Of a stretch of 33,208 nucleotides of DNA, positions 15,971 through 23,965 are shown piece by piece (position 1 is the stretch's first letter; the number at the start of each line of letters is the position of its first letter). This stretch comes from DATGMB01 sp035293845 (GTDB lineage: Bacteria; Acidobacteriota; Terriglobia; Bryobacterales; Bryobacteraceae). Position numbers and translations under genes: made by a program. The notes below the pieces were generated by a model. It had not been told where the DNA came from. It searched no databases and was given only the letters and a program-made list of their open reading frames with translations. The stretch spans positions 1-33,208 of the forward strand of contig DATGMB010000151.1 in the NCBI GenBank assembly GCA_035293845.1, read 5' to 3'.

Positions 15971-17218
15971 CTATCGCTTGCGCACTTCGACCACCGCGCC
16001 CTCGGTCACCGCATCGGTCGGATTGGAAATGACCAGATCGCCGGGCTCCAGGCCGGACGTGATCTCGACCTCCGATCCCAAATCCTGTCCGATCGTCACT
16101 GCGCGGAAATGTACGATGCCGCCCGCGCCGGCGACCGCCACGCGCGCGCCACTCTTTCCCAGGATCAGCGCGTCGCCCGGAATGCGCAGCATGGGTTTGG
16201 ACTGTTCGATGTGGAACCGCACCTGCGCGTACATTCCGGGATAGAGCGTTCCCTGCGGATTGGCAGCCCGCAGAATTGCCAGCATGGCCCGCGAATTCGG
16301 GTCGAGCGAGGGTGAAATCCCCGTTACCTTGGCGTTCCACACCTCGCCCGGGCGCTCCTGCACCCGTACCTCCGCGGTCTGGCCCTGCGCGATCGAGGCC
16401 ACGTACGCCTGCGGCACGTTGACGAAGATCCGGATCGGATCGATCTGCGCGACTTTGAAAAGCTCCTTGGAGCCGGCATTGATCAGCGTGCCGACATCCA
16501 CGTCCCGGGCCGTCACGACGCCATCGAATGGCGCGGTAATGCGGTCGAATGACTTCAACTGCTCGAGCCGCTGCAGGTTCGCCTGATTGGCGCGAATCGT
16601 GTTCTGCGCGGTCGCGAGCGCGCTCTCCGCCTTCCGCAGAGTGGCCTCTTTCACGGCCAGGTCGGCCTGGCGCTCATCGCGCTCCTGGCGGGAAACCACA
16701 CCCTTGTCCGCCAGGCGCTGCCAGCGGTCGTACGTGACATGCGCGAGCTGCAGGTTGGCCCGCGCCAGGTCGATATCGGACTCCAGTTCCTTGATAGCGG
16801 CCTGCGACTGCTCCAGGTTCGCCCGCGCCTGGCTGATCTGCTGGTCGAGCTCCGGCGTCTCGATTTCGGCCATCGTCTGGCCCGCCTTCACGTGCCAGCC
16901 GTAGTCCACCAGCCGCGATTTCAGGTATCCATCGGCGCGCGCGAAGATCGGCGATTCGATCATGGCCACCAGATCAGCCGGCAGATCGACCGTGTTCTGG
17001 TTCGTGCCGAAATGCGCGGCCGAGGCCAGCACCACGGGCTTGCGCGCCGCCACCTGCTCGGACGCAGCCAGCAATCCCTTCTGGCGCGACAGCCGCGGCA
17101 GCAGACCCAGTACGATCGCCGCCGCGACCACGAGCCCCAGTACCGCGAAAAACACGACCACGGGCCGCCTGCCGGGCTTCGATGGGGGCGCCATCCGGGT
17201 TGTCTGCTGTGCCATCAT
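15971..17218 (-). CDS. RND efflux periplasmic adaptor (membrane fusion protein)
   Basis: Links the inner-membrane RND permease to an outer-membrane channel. 415 residues: an N-terminal membrane anchor (VVVFFAVLGLVVAAAIVLGL, about residues 22-42), then the lipoyl/barrel half-motif ARADGYLKSRLVDYGWHVKAGQ. A long coiled-coil hairpin follows (about residues 125-230, rich in Q, A, L, R), then the second lipoyl half ITAPFDGVVTARDVDVGTL and beta-barrel segments (VNVPQAYVASIAQGQTAEVRV). Two ATGs stand in tandem at 17218 and 17215; the first overlaps the permease stop as ATGA, so translation is probably coupled. An outer-membrane (TolC-like) gene is not seen nearby. Substrate unknown. Confidence 0.93.
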   Translation of the reverse strand: MMAQQTTRMAPPSKPGRRPVVVFFAVLGLVVAAAIVLGLLPRLSRQKGLLAASEQVAARKPVVLASAAHFGTNQNTVDLPADLVAMIESPIFARADGYLKSRLVDYGWHVKAGQTMAEIETPELDQQISQARANLEQSQAAIKELESDIDLARANLQLAHVTYDRWQRLADKGVVSRQERDERQADLAVKEATLRKAESALATAQNTIRANQANLQRLEQLKSFDRITAPFDGVVTARDVDVGTLINAGSKELFKVAQIDPIRIFVNVPQAYVASIAQGQTAEVRVQERPGEVWNAKVTGISPSLDPNSRAMLAILRAANPQGTLYPGMYAQVRFHIEQSKPMLRIPGDALILGKSGARVAVAGAGGIVHFRAVTIGQDLGSEVEITSGLEPGDLVISNPTDAVTEGAVVEVRKR

Positions 17219-20200
17219 GAGAGGCCGGTTTCCGAGCTCCGCCCGTAGCGCGGCGGCGTCCGCCGGAGGAACGAATACACCACCGGCACAAAGAATAGAG
17301 TAGCAACTGTGGCGAGCAGAAGCCCGCCGATAACCGCGCGGCCGAGCGGCGCATTCTGCTCGCCGCCTTCGCCGAAGCCGAGCGCCATGGGCAGCATGCC
17401 GACGATCATCGCGAGCGCCGTCATCACCACCGGCCGCAGGCGCGTGTAGCCGGCTTCGAGCGCCGCCGCGATCGCGTCCGAGCCGGTCTCGCGCACATCA
17501 TTGGCAAAATTCACCAGCAGGATACTGTTCGCCGTCGCCACCCCGATGCTCATGATCGCGCCCATCATGGAGGGCACGTTGAGCGTGGTCTGCGTCACGA
17601 ACAGCATCAGCACGATCCCCGAAAGAGCGCCCGGCAGCGCCATCAGAATAATGAAGGGATCGAGCCAGGACTGGAAATTCACCACCATCACGAAGTACAC
17701 CAGCACGATCGCGAACACCAGACCGATCGCCAGACCGCGGAAGGAGCTGCGCATCGTGGAAACCTGGCCGCGCGTTTCGAGGAAACTACCCTTGGGCAGC
17801 TTGCGCCCGGATTCGGCCAGCACCCGGTCCACTTCGGCCGCCACGGCGCCGAGGTCCCGGTCCTGCACGTTGGCGTAAACGTCATAGAGCGGCTGCACGT
17901 TGTAATGGTTTACGACCGAAGCCGTGGTGTCGCGCTGTAGCGCGCCGATATTGGTCAGCAACTGCGGAACGGGCTTGCCCGCCGCATGGATCGGCGTTCG
18001 CAGCAGCTCGGCGGTGGAATCGACGCGGTACTGCGGCGTCATCACAGAGATCGGGTAATCGACGCTATTGCGCGGATCGATCCAGTAGTTCGGCGCAATC
18101 TGTGTGCTCGATGAGAGCGAGATCAGCAGGCTGTCCGCGACATCCCTCTGCGTCAGCCCGAGCTGCTGGGCGCGCGTGCGATCCACCTGGAACAGCAGCT
18201 CGGGAACGTCCACCACCTGGTGCGTATGGACGTCCGCCGTGCCGGGAATCCGCGCCAGGCGCGCCTCGATCTGCCGCGCGATCGCATAATTGGCCCGCGC
18301 GTTGGCGAGTGGACCGACCACCTGAATATCGATGGGCGCCGGCAGTCCGAAATTCAGAATCTGGCCGACGATATCGGCCGGCTGGAAGAAGAATTCCAGT
18401 TCGGGGAACTCCCGGCCGAGGCGGGCGCGAAGCTGGCGCACGTAGTCCCAGGTGGAAGCGTGCCGCCCCTCGCGCAGGGAGATCAGGATTTCGCCATCGA
18501 ACGTGCCGATCGTAGCGCTGTCGCTCATCGCGATATTCAGCCCCGAGTACGGCAGGCCGATATTGTCCACGATGTCGGTCAGCTCGTCGGCGGGAATCAC
18601 GCGGCGCAAAGCGCTTTCCACGCGGGCGAAATACTGCTCCGTCTCCTCGATGCGCGTGCCCGCGGGGGCGCGGACGTGCAGCCGGATCTGACCCGCGTCC
18701 ACTTGCGGGAAGAAATCCTGGCCGAGGAACGGACCGAGCGAGAGACACGCGGCGCAGATCAGAAAAAACGAGAGCGCAACCAGCGGGCGGTGCGCGAGCG
18801 CGGCTGCCAGCACGTTCCGGTAGCCTTCGCGAAAGCGCTCGAACCAGCGCTCGAACGCACGTGGCGCGCCGCCGTGCCCGCCCGCTTCCCCCGCCAGGAG
18901 GTATCGCACCATGGTCGGCACCAGCGTCCGCGAAAGCAGGTAGGACGCCATCATCGCCAGCACCACCGCCAGCGCCAGGGGCGCGAACAGATACCGCGCG
19001 GCCCCGGTCAGGAAAATGACCGGGACGAACACGATGCAGATGCAGAGCGTGGAGACAAAGGCCGGAACGGCGATCTGCATGGCGCCATCGAGAATCGCCT
19101 TGACGATCGGTTTGCCGAGCCCGAAATTGCGGTGGATGTTCTCGATCTCGACCGTCGCGTCGTCCACCAGGATGCCGACCGCCAGCGCCAGCCCGCCGAG
19201 GGTCATCACATTGATCGTCTGCCCCATCAGGTGAAGCACGGCGAGCGACGTAAGAATTGAGAGCGGAATCGAGATGCAGACGATGATCGTGCTGCGCCAG
19301 CTTCCGAGGAACAGGAGGATCATCAGGCCCGTGAGCCCGGCCGCGATGATCGCCTCGCGCACCACGCCTCGAATCGCGTCCCGCACAAAAATGGACTGAT
19401 CGAACATCAGGCGGAGGTTGAGCGCCGGAGGTAGCGTGGAGCGCACGCGCGGCAGCATCGCTTTGAGCTTGTCGACGATTTCGAGCGTGGAAGAGCCGCC
19501 GTTCTTGAGCACCGTGAGGAGCGCGGCTCGCGCGCCGTTATGCCGCACAATGTTGGTCTGCACCGCGTAACCGTCGCGCACGTGGGCCACGTCGCCCACG
19601 TAGACCGTGGTGCCGCCCGATTGCCGCACCGGCAGCCGGTTGAAGGCGGTCGCCAGCTCGGGCTCGCTGTTTAGCCGGACCGTGTATTCCTGTCCGCCGA
19701 TCTTGACGCTCCCGGAGGGAAGGACCAGGCTCTGGTTGTTGATGGCGTTCACTACATCCTCAGCCGAGAGACCCTGCGCGTAGAGAGCGCGCGGGTTGAG
19801 ATCCACGGAAACCTGTCGCGGCCGGCCTCCGTAAGGGAGCGGGAAACTCGCGCCCTGCACGTTGGAGAGCTGGGTGCGGATGAAGTTGTAGCCGAGGTCG
19901 TAGAGCTGCTGCTCGGGGAGCGTGTCGCTCGAAATGCCGAGTTGCAGGATCGGGACGGTCGACGCGTTATACCGGAGAATATTCGGAGGTGTGATGCCCG
20001 TGGGGAGCGAGTGCAGCACCGACTGCGAGGAGGCGGCCAATTGCGCCACCGCGGCGTCCACGCTCGCGCCCGCGTGGAAGAAAACGCGGATCACGGCCAC
20101 ACCAGGCAAGGACTGCGACTCGATGTGCTCGATGTCATTCACCTGGGTCGTGAACGCGCGCTCCGAGCGCACCGTGATGATCTCGGCCATCTCTTCCGGG

Positions 20201-20364
20201 GAAACGCCGGTATAACTCCAGATGACGCTGACCACCGGAATGTCGATATCCGGGAAGATATCGGTCGGCATGCGCACGATCGCCAGCGCTCCCAGGATCA
20301 CGATGAGAAGCGCCATGATCACGAAGGTATAGGGCCGGCGAAGCGCGAGTTGGACGATCCACAT
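17215..20364 (-). CDS. RND efflux transporter permease (AcrB/HAE-like)
   Basis: Proton-driven inner-membrane pump of 1049 residues, the usual length. It starts with TM1 (FVIMALLIVILGALAIVRM) followed by PTDIFPDIDIPVVSV and the pore-domain region. TM4 carries the proton-relay acidic pair in GILVDDATVEIENIHR (Asp near 401-402). TM10 reads GVATANSILLVNFAND; the position of the essential AcrB Lys940 is Ala945 here (codon 17530-17532), so the canonical Lys-Asp-Asp relay is incomplete. The ending FFVPVVYSFLRR is normal. It is 40 bp downstream of an exported phosphatase gene and overlaps the adaptor start by 4 bp. The drug-type HAE family fits better than the metal (CusA) family because both TM4 aspartates are kept. 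Substrate unknown. Confidence 0.93.
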   Translation of the reverse strand: MWIVQLALRRPYTFVIMALLIVILGALAIVRMPTDIFPDIDIPVVSVIWSYTGVSPEEMAEIITVRSERAFTTQVNDIEHIESQSLPGVAVIRVFFHAGASVDAAVAQLAASSQSVLHSLPTGITPPNILRYNASTVPILQLGISSDTLPEQQLYDLGYNFIRTQLSNVQGASFPLPYGGRPRQVSVDLNPRALYAQGLSAEDVVNAINNQSLVLPSGSVKIGGQEYTVRLNSEPELATAFNRLPVRQSGGTTVYVGDVAHVRDGYAVQTNIVRHNGARAALLTVLKNGGSSTLEIVDKLKAMLPRVRSTLPPALNLRLMFDQSIFVRDAIRGVVREAIIAAGLTGLMILLFLGSWRSTIIVCISIPLSILTSLAVLHLMGQTINVMTLGGLALAVGILVDDATVEIENIHRNFGLGKPIVKAILDGAMQIAVPAFVSTLCICIVFVPVIFLTGAARYLFAPLALAVVLAMMASYLLSRTLVPTMVRYLLAGEAGGHGGAPRAFERWFERFREGYRNVLAAALAHRPLVALSFFLICAACLSLGPFLGQDFFPQVDAGQIRLHVRAPAGTRIEETEQYFARVESALRRVIPADELTDIVDNIGLPYSGLNIAMSDSATIGTFDGEILISLREGRHASTWDYVRQLRARLGREFPELEFFFQPADIVGQILNFGLPAPIDIQVVGPLANARANYAIARQIEARLARIPGTADVHTHQVVDVPELLFQVDRTRAQQLGLTQRDVADSLLISLSSSTQIAPNYWIDPRNSVDYPISVMTPQYRVDSTAELLRTPIHAAGKPVPQLLTNIGALQRDTTASVVNHYNVQPLYDVYANVQDRDLGAVAAEVDRVLAESGRKLPKGSFLETRGQVSTMRSSFRGLAIGLVFAIVLVYFVMVVNFQSWLDPFIILMALPGALSGIVLMLFVTQTTLNVPSMMGAIMSIGVATANSILLVNFANDVRETGSDAIAAALEAGYTRLRPVVMTALAMIVGMLPMALGFGEGGEQNAPLGRAVIGGLLLATVATLFFVPVVYSFLRRTPPRYGRSSETGLS

Positions 20365-20404
20365 GGGGAGGACTAGCGATTATGATAGCGTGCTGCGCGG
20401 CCGC

Positions 20405-20926
20405 TTACCGGCTCTGCGCCTGCATCGCCCGGTCGGCCTGGAAGTGCAGCACGTAGCGCCGCATCAGCAGCTCGAGCGGAAACAGCCCGTTATGGCGCGC
20501 CTCCGCGAGCGCTTCGGCGTTGGTCCAGTGGTCGTGCGCGATCCGGTAGCAGGCGATCACCATTCCCACGCGGTCGTCGCCCCGCCGGCAGTGAAGGAAA
20601 ATGGGCCATCGCGCAGGATCCTCCATAACGGAGAGGACCCGCGCCATCTGCCAGTCGTGCGGCTCCCAGAATCCCGAAAGCCGGATGCTGATGTAGTCGA
20701 GGCCGGCGGCTTTCGCCATCTTCTCCTCATGCGGCTTGTGGATCGATCCGCCGCGCAGGTCCAGAATGGTGCGGATTCCCGCCTGCGCCAGTTTGTCGTA
20801 ATCTTCCCGCCCCGGCTGGTGCCCTCGATAGATGTGTTCGTCGATCCGCACCATCCGCGCCGGCTGCGTCTGGCCGAACCCAAGAACCGCGAGTAGAAGC
20901 ACCCAGCATGGAATCGTCCGAATCAC
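20405..20926 (-). CDS. Exported cysteine-based protein phosphatase (DSP/PTP-like)
   Basis: The HCRRGDDR motif (Cys113 to Arg119) is the HCX5R P-loop of protein-tyrosine/dual-specificity phosphatases. Before it come RIDEHIYRGHQPGREDYDKL and IRTILDLRGG, the usual Siw14/DSP-like N-terminal pattern. GTG at 20926 gives 173 residues with a signal-peptide-like start (IPCWVLLLAVLGFGQT). The frame also has an ATG at 20992, but that would overlap the divergent amidase start by 2 bp and put basic residues far upstream of the hydrophobic core, so I prefer GTG; this is uncertain. An exported location would put it in the periplasm, where its phosphorylated substrate is unclear. It is upstream of the RND genes on the same strand, 40 bp away, and probably shares their transcript. 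Confidence 0.75.
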   Translation of the reverse strand: MIRTIPCWVLLLAVLGFGQTQPARMVRIDEHIYRGHQPGREDYDKLAQAGIRTILDLRGGSIHKPHEEKMAKAAGLDYISIRLSGFWEPHDWQMARVLSVMEDPARWPIFLHCRRGDDRVGMVIACYRIAHDHWTNAEALAEARHNGLFPLELLMRRYVLHFQADRAMQAQSR

Positions 20927-20990
20927 GGTAATTGCGATTGCAATCCGCTCGCCAACGCGCAACAGGCGTATACAATGTGGGGCGGAATAC

Positions 20991-22790
20991 ATGTCGAACC
21001 GCCGCCAGTTTCTCAGCCGCGCCTCCGCCGCCCTCGCGGCCTTCGCTGCCGCCTGCCGCCGCTCCGTTCCCGGCTCTGGGGCGCAGCCGCCCGGCGCGCC
21101 GCCGGCCTTCGGGACGGCACAGGAGGTCGGCCCGCCGGTATCGGCTTCCACCTTCGCCGAGGCCGAGAAGCTCGTGCAATTCCCGCTTTCGCCGCCCGAG
21201 CGCGCCATGGCCGCCGCCAGTTGGCGCAGGACGATGGCGCCGCTCTACGAGCGCCGCGTAGGCCCGAAGAAGTTCATTCCGCCGGATTCGCTCGCGCCAG
21301 CCTCGTGCTGGAATCCGATGCTGCCCGGCCAATCCGCCGCCGCATCGCGCGACCGTTTCGTCCGCACGCCCGCCGCCCCCGATCCCCTTCCCTCGAACGA
21401 TGCCGACATCGCCTTCGCGCCGCTCACCCACCTCGCGCGATGGATCGAAAACCGCCAGCTTACCTCCGAGCGGCTCACCACGATCTATCTGGACCGGCTC
21501 GACCGACACGATCCCAAGCTGCGCTGCGCCATCACCATCACCCGCGAGCTCGCGCTGCTGCAGGCGCGCCAGGCCGACCGTGAGATCGCAGCCGGCCATT
21601 ATCGCGGCCCGCTGCACGGCATTCCCTGGGGCGCCAAGGATCTGCTCGACACGGCCGGTATCCCGACCACCTGGGGCGCTGAGCCCTACCGCAACCGCCT
21701 CCCCTCCGCGGATGCGGCGGTGGTCAAGCGCCTCCACGATGCCGGCGCGGTGCTGATCGCCAAGCTGAGCCTGGGAGCGCTCGCCCTCAACGATATCTGG
21801 TTCGGCGGCCAGACCATGAACCCGTGGCTGCTCGAGGAAGGCGCCTCGGGTTCGAGCGCCGGGCCGGGGGCCGCGACCGCCGCCGCGCTGGTCGGCTTCT
21901 CCATCGGCAGCGAGACGGGAGGCAGCATCGTCAGCCCTTCGATGCGCTGCGGGGTCACCGGCCTCCGCCCGACGTATGGCCGCGTGCCGCGTACCGGGGC
22001 CATGACGCTTTGCTGGTCCCTGGATAAGCTCGGGCCCATGTGCCGCGGCGTCGAAGACACGCTGTTGGTCCTGCAGGCGATCTCCGGGCCGGATGCGGGC
22101 GACACCGCCAGCGTGCCGAGCCGGCTCGATTTCGATGCGGCCGCGCCAGCCGCCGGCCTGCGTATCGGCTATTTTCCGAACTGGATGAAGGAGCCGCCCG
22201 CCACGGACGTGGACCGCGCCGCTCTCGACACCGCGCGCCGGCTCGGCATGACACCAGTGGAGGTGCACCTGCCGGACTGGCCCTACAGTTCGCTCGACCT
22301 GATCCTGTTCGCCGAAGCCGCCGCGGCCTTCGAAGAGCTGACGCTCTCCGGCGGCCTGGCCCAGCTCAAGGCGCAGGTCCCGGACGCGTGGCCCAACCTC
22401 TTCCGCCAGGCGCGCTTTCTCGCTGCCGTCGATTTCGTCCAGGCCACCCGCCTGCGCCGGGCGGTGGCGCAGGAAATGGCACGGATCTTCAGCGATGTCG
22501 ACGTGCTCCTGGTGCCCTCGCTCCGCGACGAAATGCTGACCATCAGCAACCACACCGGCCACCCCTCGCTGACGCTGCGCGCCGGCTTTGTGACCGTCTC
22601 GGAAGCGCGCAGCGACTGGGCCCCCGATCCCGCGCATCCGCTCCCGCGGTTCTCGCCGCCGCGCCGCGTGCCGCACGGCGTGACGCTGATCGGCCGCCTG
22701 TTGGACGAAGGCACGCTCGGCCGCGCCGGCCTGGCGTTCGAACGCGCCTGGAACGTGGCGGGCGAGCGGCCGCCGGGGTTCGAGGGGTAG
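20991..22790 (+). CDS. Tat-exported amidase (amidase-signature family, GatA-like)
   Basis: 599 residues. ATG 20991 opens a twin-arginine signal (SNRRQFLSRASAALAAFAAAC); the cysteine after the hydrophobic part could also be lipidated, although the lipobox is weak. The amidase-signature catalytic triad is complete: Lys216 in GAKDLLDT, Ser288-Ser289 in SGSSAGPGAAT (the cis-Ser loop), and nucleophile Ser312 in GSETGGSIV. Other family marks are LHGIPWGAKD, GAVLIAKLSLGALA and GLRPTYGRVPRTGAM. It hydrolyses an amide, but the substrate cannot be read; being exported, it is not part of the Glu-tRNA amidotransferase, and no gatB or gatC is nearby. A TACAAT at 20971-20976 is a possible -10 box, with no convincing -35. 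It converges on bshA with 17 bp between the stops. Confidence 0.9.
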   Translation: MSNRRQFLSRASAALAAFAAACRRSVPGSGAQPPGAPPAFGTAQEVGPPVSASTFAEAEKLVQFPLSPPERAMAAASWRRTMAPLYERRVGPKKFIPPDSLAPASCWNPMLPGQSAAASRDRFVRTPAAPDPLPSNDADIAFAPLTHLARWIENRQLTSERLTTIYLDRLDRHDPKLRCAITITRELALLQARQADREIAAGHYRGPLHGIPWGAKDLLDTAGIPTTWGAEPYRNRLPSADAAVVKRLHDAGAVLIAKLSLGALALNDIWFGGQTMNPWLLEEGASGSSAGPGAATAAALVGFSIGSETGGSIVSPSMRCGVTGLRPTYGRVPRTGAMTLCWSLDKLGPMCRGVEDTLLVLQAISGPDAGDTASVPSRLDFDAAAPAAGLRIGYFPNWMKEPPATDVDRAALDTARRLGMTPVEVHLPDWPYSSLDLILFAEAAAAFEELTLSGGLAQLKAQVPDAWPNLFRQARFLAAVDFVQATRLRRAVAQEMARIFSDVDVLLVPSLRDEMLTISNHTGHPSLTLRAGFVTVSEARSDWAPDPAHPLPRFSPPRRVPHGVTLIGRLLDEGTLGRAGLAFERAWNVAGERPPGFEG

Positions 22791-22807
22791 GGAGGCCGAA
22801 GGCGCCC

Positions 22808-23965
22808 TTACGGCCTCGCTCCTAATTCTCGGGCTTCCAAGGTCTGCTCGTAATACTGCTCGTACTGCGGAATGATCTTATCCGTGCAGAACCGCTCCGC
22901 CGCGTGCCAGCGTCCGGCCTTCGCCATGCGGTAGTGCAGCGCATCGTCGCGGAGCAGCGCGGCCACGCGCGCGGCCTGCGCGGCGATATCGCCCGCGGCC
23001 TCGAGGAACCCGTTCTCGCCATTCGCGATCAGCTCCGGCACACCGCCGACGCGCGTCGCCACAGGTACCACCCCGCAGGCCATTGCTTCGAGCGCCACCA
23101 GCCCGAACGCTTCCATCTCGCTCGGCATCAGCAGCACATGCGCCAGCGGAATCAGCCGCTCCACGTGGTTCTGCTTGCCCAGGAAGGAAACGTGCCGCTC
23201 GACGTGCAACTCGCGCGCCAGGTGCTCGGCCGGGCCGCGCTCGGGGCCATCTCCCACCATCAGGAGGTGGGCCGGCGCCGTCTTGCGTACTTCCGCAAGA
23301 ATGCGGATGCAGTCCTGCACGCGCTTCACCGGCCGGAAATTCGAGAGGTGGATCAGCAGCTTCTCGCCAGTTGGCGCATACTCCGCCGCGCCCTTCTTCT
23401 CATCGTCCGGATGGTACAACTCGCAGTTGACGAAATTCGGGATGACGCGGATCTCGTTGGGCACACCGAAAACGTCCACCGTCCGCTGCCGCAGATATTC
23501 GCTGATCGAAGTAATACCGTCCGACTTTTCGATCGAGAATTTGGTGATCGGAAAATACGAGGGCTCCGCGCCCACCAGGGTAATATCGGTTCCGTGCAGC
23601 GTCGTCATGAACGGAACGCGGCGCGAGTGATCGCGGGATGCCTCCAGCATCTGCTGCGCCAACAGCGCCGCGATGGAATGCGGGATCGCGTAATGAACGT
23701 GCAACAGGTCGAGCCGGTACGCCTCCGCCACCTCCGCCATGCGCGAAGCCAGTGCCAGGCAGTAAGGCGGATATTGAAAAAGCGGGTAAGTCGAAACCTC
23801 GACCTCGTGATAGTGAATGCGCGGCAGCCCCGGATCGAGGCGGATGGGGTTGGCATAACTGATGAAATGGACGTGATGGCCGCGCGCCGCGAGCTCCAGC
23901 CCCAGCTCCGTCGCCACGATGCCGCTGCCGCCGTAAGTGGGGTAGCAGGTGATTCCGATGTTCAT
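22808..23965 (-). CDS. bshA: N-acetyl-alpha-D-glucosaminyl L-malate synthase (bacillithiol pathway, first step)
   Basis: GT4-family glycosyltransferase of 385 residues joining UDP-GlcNAc to L-malate. The N-terminus IGITCYPTYGGSGIVATELG, then HVHFISYANPIRL and LLHVHYAIPHSIAA, is diagnostic of BshA. The UDP-sugar site is seen in SNFRPVKRV, MVGDGPERG and the E-x7-E signature EAFGLVALEAMACGVVPVAT. ATG 23965 overlaps the upstream lipoprotein stop as ATGA; the frame is open 28 codons further into shadow sequence. bshB and bshC, needed to finish bacillithiol, are not in the window. It is the last gene of a four-gene operon with a methyltransferase, a histidine kinase and a lipoprotein. Confidence is high on the family; actual bacillithiol production is an inference. 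Confidence 0.9.
   Translation of the reverse strand: MNIGITCYPTYGGSGIVATELGLELAARGHHVHFISYANPIRLDPGLPRIHYHEVEVSTYPLFQYPPYCLALASRMAEVAEAYRLDLLHVHYAIPHSIAALLAQQMLEASRDHSRRVPFMTTLHGTDITLVGAEPSYFPITKFSIEKSDGITSISEYLRQRTVDVFGVPNEIRVIPNFVNCELYHPDDEKKGAAEYAPTGEKLLIHLSNFRPVKRVQDCIRILAEVRKTAPAHLLMVGDGPERGPAEHLARELHVERHVSFLGKQNHVERLIPLAHVLLMPSEMEAFGLVALEAMACGVVPVATRVGGVPELIANGENGFLEAAGDIAAQAARVAALLRDDALHYRMAKAGRWHAAERFCTDKIIPQYEQYYEQTLEARELGARP

Noticed and set aside
15897..16340. Long upstream extension of the small exported protein
   Set aside because: It runs antisense-in-register through the adaptor gene on the same strand in another frame; the internal ATG at 15896 with AAAGGA and a signal peptide is much better.
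20927..20992. Longer phosphatase start at ATG 20992
   Set aside because: It would overlap the divergent amidase start by 2 bp and spoil the signal-peptide layout. It is kept only as an alternative.
20727..22676. 649-codon antisense frame across the amidase gene
   Set aside because: Shadow of the amidase gene: arginine/glycine-rich with no domain, while the + strand shows a complete amidase triad.
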